From Oscillospiraceae bacterium (GTDB lineage: Bacteria > Bacillota > Clostridia > Oscillospirales > Oscillospiraceae), in contig WRAO01000005.1 of the NCBI GenBank assembly GCA_009780175.1, positions 40,066-104,065 of the forward strand: 64,000 nucleotides of DNA, in the 5' to 3' direction. Below are positions 1 through 8,032 of the stretch, piece by piece; position 1 is the first letter of the stretch, and the number at the start of each line of letters is the position of its first letter. The notes below the pieces were generated by a model. The model was not told the origin of the DNA, did no database searches, and saw nothing but the letters and a program-made list of their open reading frames with translations. The translations under genes and the position numbers were made by a program.

Positions 1-1125
1 ATCTGTTACATCCTCAGAGATCTCAACCGAGCAAAGCAATTGCGCTGGCCGATCGCGATTGTAGGGCTTCTATTTTTGGCGGTGGGGTTCGCTTTGGCCG
101 AGGAAATCTATGGGGCACGTCGCTGGATTGAACTCTTTGGCATCACAATTCAACCATCGGAGTTTGTCAAAGTTGCTTTCATCTTTGCCGGCGCGGCCTC
201 GTTGGAGCGGCTTTTCGCCCGGCGCAATCTCTTTATGTTCATCGCTTATTCCGCCCTCTGCGTTGGCATCCTGGCTCTGATGAACGACTTTGGCTCCGCC
301 GCTGTATTTTTCGCTACCTTCCTAGTGATCGCCTTCCTCCGCTCCGGAGATTGGGCCACCATTTCGCTCGCGCTTGCCTCTCTCGGCATTGCGGGATTCC
401 TCGTTTTGACCGTCCGGCCGCACGTCGCAACGCGATTCGCTACCTGGGGTCACGTCTGGGACAGCCCATTCGGCGCGGGGATGCAGCAGGTGCGAACGCT
501 GTCTTCCACCGCGTCCGGCGGACTCTTTGGTCTGGGGGCAGGGAATGGGACCTTCCATAGGGTTTTCGCCGCCGATGCGGACATGGTATTCGGTGTAGTT
601 GCTGAAGAGTTGGGGCTTTTAGTTGCGATTATCTGTATCGCGGCGATTGTTGTCCTTGCGATATTCGCAGTCAGAGCCTCGGCGACGGCGCGGAGCAGTT
701 TCTATGTCATCGCTGCCTGTGCCGCTGTAACGATGTTTCTCTGCCAAGTCATCCTCAATGTCTTCGGCCCCTTAGACATCATCCCATTTACCGGGATCAC
801 CTTCCCCTTTCTCTCCAGAGGCGGATCCAGTATGCTCGCAAGTTGGGGGCTGCTGGCTTTCATCAAGGCCACGGATAACCGGCAAAATGCCAGTCTTGCC
901 GTAAGGCTTGATCGTTATGCAGTCCGCGAGGCAAAAAGCGGCAGACATAGCACCCGGCAGAGCACTTATGAAGAGCCGCTTGAAGTATATGAAGAAGATG
1001 ACGACTACGAGTCCTACGACGAAGCAGAGGAAGACTATGCCGAACCCCTAGAGGACGGCGTAGACCCACGGTATTTCGAAGACGATCTCTGGGATACGGA
1101 CGATGATAGGGAGGAGCGCCGATGA
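1..1125 (+). CDS. FtsW/RodA/SpoVE-family peptidoglycan polymerase, 5' partial
   Basis: This is a SEDS-family glycan polymerase that extends lipid II into peptidoglycan in the membrane. The frame is open from base 1, so the true start lies before the window and the TTG at 40 is internal. It shows many hydrophobic segments and family motifs: GARRWIEL, QPSEF (near base 150) and FLSRGGSS (near base 820). The last 60-70 residues form a very acidic tail rich in Asp, Glu and Tyr, unusual for the family. Its stop overlaps the start of the following PBP gene (ATGA), the usual pairing of a SEDS polymerase with its cognate transpeptidase. FtsW, RodA and SpoVE cannot be told apart here. Confidence 0.93.
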   Translation: MCYILRDLNRAKQLRWPIAIVGLLFLAVGFALAEEIYGARRWIELFGITIQPSEFVKVAFIFAGAASLERLFARRNLFMFIAYSALCVGILALMNDFGSAAVFFATFLVIAFLRSGDWATISLALASLGIAGFLVLTVRPHVATRFATWGHVWDSPFGAGMQQVRTLSSTASGGLFGLGAGNGTFHRVFAADADMVFGVVAEELGLLVAIICIAAIVVLAIFAVRASATARSSFYVIAACAAVTMFLCQVILNVFGPLDIIPFTGITFPFLSRGGSSMLASWGLLAFIKATDNRQNASLAVRLDRYAVREAKSGRHSTRQSTYEEPLEVYEEDDDYESYDEAEEDYAEPLEDGVDPRYFEDDLWDTDDDREERR

Positions 1126-2474
1126 AAAAAGTAAAGCGCCGCACCTATTTGATTCTGGCTCCCATCCTCGCCATCTTCGTCTTCCTGACCATCTTCCTCT
1201 TCCGCCTCGCTGCCGATGGTGAAACCTGGGCGACTTTTCCGTCTAACCCTAATATCTTCCACGGCGGTCATTTGGCAATCGGCTCGATCTACGATAGAAA
1301 TGGCGTTCTCCTCGCCAGCGCGGGGGAGCAAGGTCTGGAGTTCAACGCAAACGCCGCTATCCGCAGGGCCAACTTTCACGTCGTGGGAGATGGGCGAGGT
1401 CACATCGGTACGGGCGCGCTTTCCGCGTATGCAGGTGCGCTCGTCGGGTATAATCTGATTACCGGCGTCTACGCCTTTGGCGGGGGAGGCAACGCCATTC
1501 AACTCACCATAGACGCTGAGCTAAACCGTGTCGCCTATGAAGCGCTCGCGGGGCGGCGCGGGGCGGTGGTGGTCATGAATTACCAGACGGGGGAGATCCT
1601 CGTCTCTGTCTCAGCCCCCAGCTATGACCCCGCAAATCCGCCCAGCTTTGCTCCGGACGATCCGGCGTTTGAGGGCGTATATATCAATCGCGTGCTCTCA
1701 GCCGCCTATGTCCCGGGATCAATCTTCAAGATTGTCACCGCGGCGGCCTCCATTGATACCTTTGCCGATGCGTTTACGCGGGAATATGTCTGCAATGGGT
1801 ATGTGATTATAGACGGCAATCGTGTCACTTGTATGGGGAATCACGGCAGAATCAGCTTAGAGCGGGCGATGGGCGTTTCCTGCAATCCTTATTTCGCGCA
1901 ACTCGCAGTAGACCTCGGCGGTAATCGCCTTCGGCAATACACAGACCGCTTCGGACTTTTAGAGCGCCATAGTCTCAGCGGAACTCTCTCGACTGTTCCG
2001 GGTAATTTTGTCGCGGGAGGCCCTGGCAGTGCGGATTTGGCCTGGTCCGGGGTGGGGCAGAGCGAGAATTTAATCAACCCTCTCGGCCTGGTCCGCTTCC
2101 TTGGCGCGATCGCCCGGGGCGGAACGCCCGTTGAACCCCGGTTGATCGCCAACGTCTCCGGCGGACTGCCTTTCAGCCAACGCACCAGAACCGGGCCTGC
2201 GATAATGTCTGCCCGTGTAGCGGATCAACTCGGCACCTTGCTCAGAGAGACGGCAATCCATTACTATTCCGGAAGTTTCCCGGGTCTAGCGGTCGCTGGC
2301 AAGACCGGCACCGCCGAGATAGACGGCCAGTGGCCCCACGCCTGGTTTGTCGGATTTTTAGACGACCCGGACAATCCGCTGGCCTTTGTTGTGCTGGTGG
2401 AACATGGCGGCGGCGGACTAACCGTAGCAGGACCGGTCGCCAATACAGTATTGCAAGCAGCAGTCAGAAGCTAA
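1122..2474 (+). CDS. Class B penicillin-binding protein (transpeptidase)
   Basis: A D,D-transpeptidase that cross-links peptidoglycan outside the membrane, 450 aa. One N-terminal transmembrane segment (about residues 9-30) is followed by a short dimerisation region and the transpeptidase domain. The active-site motifs are present: SxxK as SIFK with the nucleophile Ser near residue 200, SxN as SCN near 253, and KTG in AGKTGTAE near 394. It resembles the short PbpA type that pairs with RodA/FtsW. The start overlaps the upstream SEDS gene by 4 nt, so the two are probably translationally coupled and act as one complex. Confidence 0.93.
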   Translation: MKKVKRRTYLILAPILAIFVFLTIFLFRLAADGETWATFPSNPNIFHGGHLAIGSIYDRNGVLLASAGEQGLEFNANAAIRRANFHVVGDGRGHIGTGALSAYAGALVGYNLITGVYAFGGGGNAIQLTIDAELNRVAYEALAGRRGAVVVMNYQTGEILVSVSAPSYDPANPPSFAPDDPAFEGVYINRVLSAAYVPGSIFKIVTAAASIDTFADAFTREYVCNGYVIIDGNRVTCMGNHGRISLERAMGVSCNPYFAQLAVDLGGNRLRQYTDRFGLLERHSLSGTLSTVPGNFVAGGPGSADLAWSGVGQSENLINPLGLVRFLGAIARGGTPVEPRLIANVSGGLPFSQRTRTGPAIMSARVADQLGTLLRETAIHYYSGSFPGLAVAGKTGTAEIDGQWPHAWFVGFLDDPDNPLAFVVLVEHGGGGLTVAGPVANTVLQAAVRS

Positions 2475-2505
2475 ACAGAGAGAAACAGGGGATAAGAAAA
2501 CAGAT

Positions 2506-4587
2506 ATGACAGACATGGACATGGATCGCAGCGCAAGAGTGGAACAAATGAGACAAAAATATCGGAATGGGAAAGGCCAAGATACAGAGGGCCAGCCCCC
2601 GCGTGAACAAATGGATCTCCGTCAATTGGCTTTTTTCCCATTGGCGATTTTCTACATGGAACTCGTACTCCGCCAGTGGAGCGCCCACTATTTCTTCGGG
2701 CTAAGGCTGATCTACGTGCTCCTATTTTCATTTGCGGTCGGCATGGTCTGTAATCTGATTGTCAGCCTTGGCCCGGATCATATTCGGCGAAAAGTCCATG
2801 TGGCAACGCTCATTGTAATTACTATCATTTTCCTCATCCAAATCGGTTTCTACGGTATCTTCCGCAGCTATGCGGGGATGGCGCAACTGTCCGTCGCGCA
2901 GGACGCGGTGACCGACTTTTTTATGGAATCGCTCCGCACAATTGGCAGCGCGGCGCTCCCCATGCTGCTTACCCTCTTGCCGTTAGCACTGTTTCAGGCG
3001 CTTGGCCTTTGGAAAAAGCGGCCTATCCAATCGACAAATGGATTGATTCGCGCGTCTGTGGTCATGGTGGCACTTCACGTTGTGGCCATCAGTTCCGTGC
3101 TGCTCAATACATACGGCTTAGCGCCTGTCAGCTCTCTCTATCGGGAGCATTTTACCTTAGACCGTGCGGTACCTACCTTCGGCCTCATCACAGGCCTCCG
3201 GCTAGATGTACAATACAGTCTCTTTGGCCGCCCGGAGATAGATGTTTCTGAACTTTTATACGTCACCGTCACACCCACACCGGCGCCGACTCCGACTGAA
3301 CCGGACGATCCCTATGAGGAGCCCGAACCCATCGTATTCGGCTATAATGTGCTGGACATTGATTTCGAAGCTCTCCTCGAGACAGAGACAAACCAGCAAG
3401 TCCGGGAGATGCACGAGTTTTTCATGAACCGCAGGCCCACACCACAAAATGAATGGACCGGCCGATTCGAGGGCTATAACCTCATCCTTTTCATGGGGGA
3501 GGCCTTCCATACCCTGGCCATCCACCCGGAAATTACCCCGACAATCTACCGGATGTTCAACGAGGGTTTTCAGTTCACCAACTTCTATACGCCGGACACG
3601 GGCTTCTCCACCACCGGCGGCGAGTTCGCCATGATGACGAGCCTGATTCCGCGGCATGTCAATGCATTCCCAAATACGGCGCGCATGTATATGCCCTTTG
3701 CCTTCGGCAACATGTTCCAGGCGGAAGGGGTCGGGACCTTCGCTTACCACAACTGGACTTACAGCTTTTATCGAAGAGATCTGTCTCATCCCAATATGGG
3801 CTATATTTGGCGTGCCCTTGGAAACGGCCTGCCCATCACGCGCATGTGGCCCACTTCTGATCTGGAGATGATTGAGGTTTCTGTGGACGACTTCATTAAC
3901 CTGGACCGCTTCCACGTCTACTATGTCACCGTGAGCGGTCACCTCGAATACAATTTCGGCGGCAACGCCATGGCCCACAGACACCAAGACGCGGTGGCTC
4001 ATTTGCCCTATTCGCTCGGTCCGAGAGCCTATCTGGCGACCCATATAGAGTTGGAACTGGCGCTTGCATATCTCATCGAGCGTCTGGATGAGGTCGGTCA
4101 GCTTGAGCGCACTGTCTTTGCCATCATCCCGGACCATTACCCCTACGGCCTCAGCGTTGCGGAGATGGAAGAACTCGGCGGCGCGCCGCTCCTGGATCCG
4201 CTCATCGACGTGCATCACAGCGCCTTCATCTTATGGAGCGCCTCGATGACAGAACCTATCGTGGTAGACACCTTCGGCTCCTTCTACGACGTGTTGCCGA
4301 CCATCGCCAACCTCTTCGCCTTTCCGTTTGACTCCCGCCTGCTCATGGGCGTTGATCTCCTGTCCGGCGCGGACGCCTTTGTGCCCTTCGCCAGCCGGAG
4401 TTGGGTTTCTCAACTCGGCAGGTTCAACTCCCGCACCGGGCAATTCACGCCACATCCGCACATTGATCCGGAATTAATTCCGGAAGATCATCCAGAACAG
4501 ATGATGGCACGGTTCAACCTCCTAGAGGTTTTCTCCGTTCGCATCTTAGAGCACGACTATTACCGCCGCGTCCTCGGGAATCAATAG
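2506..4587 (+). CDS. LtaS-like lipoteichoic acid synthase / sulfatase-family membrane protein
   Basis: Likely a glycerol-phosphate transferase of the LtaS family (sulfatase fold), 693 aa. The N-terminal third carries about five hydrophobic segments, followed by a linker of TPTPAPTPTEP type near residues 255-270. The extracellular domain begins with a typical strand plus metal-binding Glu (LILFMGEAF). A Thr in the GFSTTGGEFA region (about residue 369) fits the nucleophile, and DH in PDHYPYG (about 543) fits the metal ligands. It follows the PBP gene by 31 nt and is probably in the same cell-envelope operon. Substrate is inferred from family; a related phosphoglycerol transferase is possible. 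Confidence 0.85.
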   Translation: MTDMDMDRSARVEQMRQKYRNGKGQDTEGQPPREQMDLRQLAFFPLAIFYMELVLRQWSAHYFFGLRLIYVLLFSFAVGMVCNLIVSLGPDHIRRKVHVATLIVITIIFLIQIGFYGIFRSYAGMAQLSVAQDAVTDFFMESLRTIGSAALPMLLTLLPLALFQALGLWKKRPIQSTNGLIRASVVMVALHVVAISSVLLNTYGLAPVSSLYREHFTLDRAVPTFGLITGLRLDVQYSLFGRPEIDVSELLYVTVTPTPAPTPTEPDDPYEEPEPIVFGYNVLDIDFEALLETETNQQVREMHEFFMNRRPTPQNEWTGRFEGYNLILFMGEAFHTLAIHPEITPTIYRMFNEGFQFTNFYTPDTGFSTTGGEFAMMTSLIPRHVNAFPNTARMYMPFAFGNMFQAEGVGTFAYHNWTYSFYRRDLSHPNMGYIWRALGNGLPITRMWPTSDLEMIEVSVDDFINLDRFHVYYVTVSGHLEYNFGGNAMAHRHQDAVAHLPYSLGPRAYLATHIELELALAYLIERLDEVGQLERTVFAIIPDHYPYGLSVAEMEELGGAPLLDPLIDVHHSAFILWSASMTEPIVVDTFGSFYDVLPTIANLFAFPFDSRLLMGVDLLSGADAFVPFASRSWVSQLGRFNSRTGQFTPHPHIDPELIPEDHPEQMMARFNLLEVFSVRILEHDYYRRVLGNQ

Positions 4588-4614
4588 GACAAGAGCGGGG
4601 GAGGTTAACATAAT

Positions 4615-5259
4615 ATGGCAAGCATCACCAATGTCCAAATCTTTGGTCTAGACGAGAGTATCTACCGCAGCGGCTATCCTATGCTGAAAGCGGCCCCGAC
4701 GGAGGAAGAGTTTCAAATGGCAGTCGCGGAAATCCGCGCCGCAAGAGAAGCAGGGGAGATTGATAATACCCACATTAGACGTGCGATCAAATTAGCCAAC
4801 GCAAAGGGCGGGGGACACGAGCAGTATCTCTCCGGCATCACCGTCACTTTTGACATGACCCTGTCTAACAAAGCTTGGGTCGAGGCAGAGCGTTATCGCT
4901 TTTTGACTTTCATCTCTTCCATGAGCACCATGCATCGTGTGGCTTTCTTCAAAATCGGCGAGTCCTGCAACTTCTACACCAGCAAAGAGGCCATCGCCGC
5001 CGCCGAGGCGTTGCAGGAGACTTATAATGGCATTGACGCCGTCGCCGAACCGGACCGCAAAAAAGCGGCTTACTTAGAACTGCTTTATAATCTCCCATCC
5101 GGCTTCGAACTTATGGCGGGCATGGTCACCAACTACCGTTGTCTGCGCAATATCTACGAACAGAGGAGAACACACCGTCTCCCAGATTGGCATATCGTCT
5201 GTGATTGGCTTGAGACTCTGCCCCTCGCCAAAGAATTGATTGTCGGAAAGCCAGAATAG
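4615..5259 (+). CDS. Conserved protein of unknown function, phage-like C-terminus
   Basis: A soluble 214-aa protein starting after GGGGGAGG with 11 nt spacing. I cannot assign a function. The C-terminal half (NYRCLRNIYEQRR then HRLPDW and DWLETLP) recalls hypothetical proteins of Firmicutes phages, and the RYRFLTFISS segment faintly recalls ThyX-like folds; both are impressions from memory. It lies 27 nt after the LtaS-like gene in the same direction. The following 160 bases contain no gene and only a weak copy of the GTAGGG-type repeat seen elsewhere in the window. Confidence 0.7.
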   Translation: MASITNVQIFGLDESIYRSGYPMLKAAPTEEEFQMAVAEIRAAREAGEIDNTHIRRAIKLANAKGGGHEQYLSGITVTFDMTLSNKAWVEAERYRFLTFISSMSTMHRVAFFKIGESCNFYTSKEAIAAAEALQETYNGIDAVAEPDRKKAAYLELLYNLPSGFELMAGMVTNYRCLRNIYEQRRTHRLPDWHIVCDWLETLPLAKELIVGKPE

Positions 5260-5420
5260 GGAACCCTTCGTCCTAGACGTCCTGCTTTCATAGGGCGAAC
5301 TGCGCTCGTCCGCCTTTTACCCCCACTTCCCCACCAGCAGGGAGGCGGGGAGGGGAGAAGTAAACCTAAATTTCGTAATATTTTAATATAAAAACCCATA
5401 TTTGAGGGAGGTAAATCACT

Positions 5421-6047
5421 ATGAAAGTACTACTTGTAAACGGCAGCCCGGACCGCGAAGGATGTACCTACACGGCGCTCTCCATCGTAGCAGAGGAGTT
5501 GGAGGGGGCAGGCATCGAAACCCAAATCTTCCAGTTGGGAACAGACCCGATAGAAGGGTGCAGAGATTGCCGCGCTTGCTTCCAGACAGGTGACTGTGTC
5601 GTAAAAGACGGCAATGTAAACGAGTTCGTAGCCCTCGCAAAAGAGGCAGATGCCTTTGTTTTCGGCTCTCCAGTACACTTTGCGGCGGCGGGAGGGAAGA
5701 TCACGTCTTTTCTGGATCGCGTGTTTTTCTCCAGCAGAGGGAAACCATTTCGTCTCAAACCGGGTGCAGTGGTTGTCAGCGCAAGGCGCGCGGGTACCAC
5801 TGCGGCCTTGGATCAATTGTCGAAATATCCGGCTTATGCCCAAATGCCTCTGGTTACCAGTTGTTACTGGAATATGGTCCATGGCACCAGTCCGGAAGAG
5901 GTCCGGCAGGATTTGGAAGGTGTGCAGACCATGCAGACACTCGGCAAAAATATGGTCTGGCTTCTCCAAAGCATAGAGGCGGGTCGCGCCGCTGGCGTTG
6001 AACCCCCTGCTACCGAACGCAGAATCTTCACCAACTTCATGCGCTAG
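5421..6047 (+). CDS. Flavodoxin-fold NADPH-dependent FMN reductase / iron-sulfur flavoprotein
   Basis: A 208-aa flavodoxin-like oxidoreductase. The N-terminus has the FMN phosphate loop NGSPDREGCTYTAL, and the middle has a cysteine cluster CRDCRACFQTGDC (about residues 49-61), as in clostridial iron-sulfur flavoproteins. This is followed by FGSPVHF, the strand preceding the second FMN loop. It is probably cytoplasmic and transfers electrons from NAD(P)H to an unknown acceptor. The start follows GAGGGAGG at normal spacing, and an intrinsic terminator closes the gene. It appears monocistronic. Confidence 0.87.
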   Translation: MKVLLVNGSPDREGCTYTALSIVAEELEGAGIETQIFQLGTDPIEGCRDCRACFQTGDCVVKDGNVNEFVALAKEADAFVFGSPVHFAAAGGKITSFLDRVFFSSRGKPFRLKPGAVVVSARRAGTTAALDQLSKYPAYAQMPLVTSCYWNMVHGTSPEEVRQDLEGVQTMQTLGKNMVWLLQSIEAGRAAGVEPPATERRIFTNFMR

Positions 6048-6057
6048 AATTCAGTAT

Positions 6058-6118
6058 AAAAATCCCTAGCCAGCAAGGGGAGGGGGCCAGCCCTTTCCCT
6101 GATGGCTAGGGATTTTTT
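6058..6118 (+). terminator. Intrinsic terminator after the flavoprotein gene
   Basis: The arm AAAATCCCTAGCCA pairs with TGGCTAGGGATTTT, an inner GGGGAGGG/CCCTTTCCC-like stem lies between them, and the right arm ends in a T tract. Confidence 0.85.
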
Positions 6119-6286
6119 GCGTTGATAAAACTGAACAGGGGAGGTATAATATACTCGCGGAGTAAATATTTTAATTATATTATCTTTTTCAAGTAAACAT
6201 TTAATCTGTATAAATTTATTTTACGATTACCTGGAAAGTATAGTTTAAATAAATTTACATATCGAGTAAACTTTCTGTTCAACCCA

Positions 6287-6466
6287 TCACGACATGCGCT
6301 CTCGGATCAACGCAAGCGCAATCCGAAGCGCGGCGATTCGATTTTTCGTCAGCGTATATTGTGATGTCCCCGGGGCAAGCTTCTCTTGCGCCTTCTCGCA
6401 CTTACTGAGCAAAGACGCGATCGCCCGCTCAGCCTCTTCTACTTCCCGCTGTGTGAACTGCTCCAT
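6287..6466 (-). CDS. 59-aa protein translationally coupled to the tyrosine recombinase
   Basis: Small ORF starting MEQFTQREVEEAE and ending LIRERMS. It has an AAGGAGAAC ribosome site inside the end of the recombinase gene, and its ATG follows the recombinase TAG with no intervening base. The protein is charged and probably helical, with an amphipathic coiled-coil look, and has no membrane segment. Its position suggests a partner or directionality-type helper of the recombinase, but the sequence resembles nothing I can name. Below it (6121-6286) is an AT-rich stretch with no gene, containing two AGTAAAC copies and one GTTTA-type near copy. Confidence 0.7.
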   Translation of the reverse strand: MEQFTQREVEEAERAIASLLSKCEKAQEKLAPGTSQYTLTKNRIAALRIALALIRERMS

Positions 6467-7486
6467 CTATTGTTCTCCTTCAGTACTTGTCTTTTTCGGC
6501 CTTACCCCGGCCAAGGGCGAAAGTTTGGCCGCCAGGCGCAACTCGTTATTATCCACATGGGTATAGATCTGGGTCGTGTTCAGGTGGTCATGGCCTAGGA
6601 CCTCCTGAAGCGTCCGCACGTCTACGCCGTTTTGCAAGAGTAAGGTCGCCGCTGTGTGCCGCAGTTTGTGGGATGAATATTGCGTGCTGTCCAGCCCGGC
6701 CATCAACAGATATTTCTTTACAAGATGATGCACTGTGCTTCGGCTGATCCGGTTGCCCTGCCGAGATACGAATAGCGCGCCCTTGTCCTTACTCGCCACC
6801 AGCTCTCGGATTGGCAGATAGTTGTTCACCGCTTCCATGCAGGCCTCGTTCAGATAAATGATCCGCTCCTTGTTGCCCTTGCCAAGCACGCGGATATAAT
6901 CACCGCGTACATCTGTCATGTTCAGCCCGATCAGTTCCGAGATCCGCAGACCGCAATTGAGGAACAGCGTGACGATACAAAAGTCTCGTTCTACATGCTT
7001 TCCATCAATCGAGGCCAAAAGCTGCATACATTCATCGAGCGAGAGAAACTTCGGCAGACTCCGGCGCGACTTTGGCGAGTCGAGGTCTTGCATCGGATTT
7101 TGCTCGAGGAGTTTCACCTTGGTTGTCAGATACTTATAGAACGATCTGATCGTTGCGACTTTCCGTGCGCGAGAGGTCGCGGAAAGTCCATAGCCCGAGC
7201 GGCGGCTTCGTTGCGATTTCGCGCGGTCCCGTGATAAGTAATTTAGAAAGGCATAGACATCCGTCACGGAGATGCCCCGTACGAAGTCGGCGTCGATATC
7301 GAGAATTTGTATCTCTTCAAAAGGCACATCGGCAGACACGAGGCCGCGGTAGAGCTTCATGAAACGGAAGAAAGTCCTGAGGTCGAGGAAATACTCGTCC
7401 ACAGTTTTCCGGGAATGGCTGCGGATATGTTCATGGTAGTTGAGGAAGTCCAGTAGAACAGGTGGGGCTTCACCGCGATAGTCCAT
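6467..7486 (-). CDS. Tyrosine recombinase (XerC/XerD-like integrase)
   Basis: A site-specific recombinase of about 339 aa with an N-terminal SAM-like core-binding domain and a C-terminal catalytic domain. Catalytic landmarks are Arg in NCGLRISELIG, HxxR in HKLRHTA, the GHDHLNTTQIYTH block and the Tyr nucleophile inside it. The TTG at 7498 abuts the AAGGAG site (7499-7504), so the ATG at 7486, 12 nt away, is the likelier start. A second, more canonical XerD lies at 38576-39466, so this one may serve as XerC or act on a local site. It carries its own promoter, a 12-bp hairpin in its leader and a palindrome upstream. Confidence 0.88.
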   Translation of the reverse strand: MDYRGEAPPVLLDFLNYHEHIRSHSRKTVDEYFLDLRTFFRFMKLYRGLVSADVPFEEIQILDIDADFVRGISVTDVYAFLNYLSRDRAKSQRSRRSGYGLSATSRARKVATIRSFYKYLTTKVKLLEQNPMQDLDSPKSRRSLPKFLSLDECMQLLASIDGKHVERDFCIVTLFLNCGLRISELIGLNMTDVRGDYIRVLGKGNKERIIYLNEACMEAVNNYLPIRELVASKDKGALFVSRQGNRISRSTVHHLVKKYLLMAGLDSTQYSSHKLRHTAATLLLQNGVDVRTLQEVLGHDHLNTTQIYTHVDNNELRLAAKLSPLAGVRPKKTSTEGEQ

Positions 7487-7520
7487 ACAGCCAATCAACT
7501 CCTTATAACAATATTTTACA

Positions 7521-7554
7521 ACTTCGGGCCAACATCTCGAAATTGGCCCGAAGT
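7521..7554. promoter_or_regulatory. 12-bp perfect inverted repeat in the recombinase leader
   Basis: ACTTCGGGCCAA pairs with TTGGCCCGAAGT across a 10-nt loop. It lies between the recombinase promoter and its ribosome site. There is no T run, so an operator, mRNA structure or recombination site is likelier than a terminator. Confidence 0.6.
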
Positions 7555-7586
7555 GTGCACGGGAAAGCTCACAGGGAACTACGTGC

Positions 7587-7615
7587 AGTATAGCATGCTT
7601 CTCTAGGTTTGTCCA
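7587..7615 (-). promoter_or_regulatory. Sigma-A-type promoter of the recombinase gene
   Basis: The -35 TGGACA (7610-7615) and -10 TATACT (7587-7592) are separated by 17 nt on the minus strand, about 100 nt upstream of the recombinase start. Confidence 0.65.
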
Positions 7616-7621
7616 TAAATT

Positions 7622-7647
7622 TTGAACAAAATAAAAATTTTGTTCAA
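7622..7647. promoter_or_regulatory. Palindrome TTGAACAAAAT-N4-ATTTTGTTCAA, probable operator
   Basis: A perfect 11-bp inverted repeat ending 6 nt upstream of the -35 element of the recombinase promoter. The same half site occurs at 7933-7943 in a partly symmetrical setting upstream of the small Cys-rich ORF, which suggests a shared regulator. Confidence 0.55.
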
Positions 7648-7699
7648 GTGAATCTATATGTAAACAATACCATGTTCAAACCGTTCTGTCAATTGATGA

Positions 7700-7740
7700 A
7701 ATCACCGCCCCTGGTACAAGGCAATACAGGGGCGGTGATT
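7700..7740 (-). terminator. Strong 14-bp hairpin downstream of the Cys-rich ORF
   Basis: AATCACCGCCCCTG and its exact complement are separated by 13 nt. On the minus strand it follows the 37-aa ORF, after a smaller hairpin (ACGGGGC/GCCCCGT, 7765-7787). The T run is poor, so it may instead be one of the GGGGCG-type repeated hairpins. The rest of the 7487-7797 interval holds only the regulatory elements listed. Confidence 0.45.
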
Positions 7741-7797
7741 CGGAAGACACTGTCTATATTATGTACGGGGCACATTGTTCGCCCCGTTCTCACTTTC

Positions 7798-7911
7798 CTA
7801 CCAGCACCGTCGCCCGCAGTCCCAATCGAATCCGCGCCTGCAGCTACAACCTCTCCGGTTTCCGCAGACCGCACAGCCGACCCCAAGCCCTACCAGCAAT
7901 CCAAGCAACAT
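7798..7911 (-). CDS. Candidate 37-aa Cys-rich membrane-anchored or exported peptide
   Basis: A short ORF with a good ribosome site (GAGGTG, 6 nt before ATG). The first 16 residues are a hydrophobic Leu/Gly/Val stretch (MLLGLLVGLGVG...), followed by a basic, Cys- and Trp-containing tail (CGNRRGCSC, FDWDC, RRCW) giving six cysteines in total. Upstream lies a copy of the TTGAACAAAAT half site found at the recombinase promoter. Caution: 11 bases of its 3' part (GTCGCCCGCAG on +) recur in a repeat-like hairpin at 7978-8010, so it could be a chance ORF in repeat remnants. No homologue is known to me. Confidence 0.35.
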   Translation of the reverse strand: MLLGLLVGLGVGCAVCGNRRGCSCRRGFDWDCGRRCW

Positions 7912-8032
7912 AGTCAGCACCTCAGTTTTGAGTTGAACAAAATATTTTTGTTTATTTTGCAGAGGCAGACGTCCTCGGTCGCCCGCAGACAGCAGAGTGT
8001 CGCCCCTACACAGGCTTAGTATATGCGCCGCT

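Noticed and set aside
7609..8019. 136-codon open frame on the plus strand
   Set aside because: It crosses strong hairpins and the palindromes, has low-complexity translation and no ribosome site.
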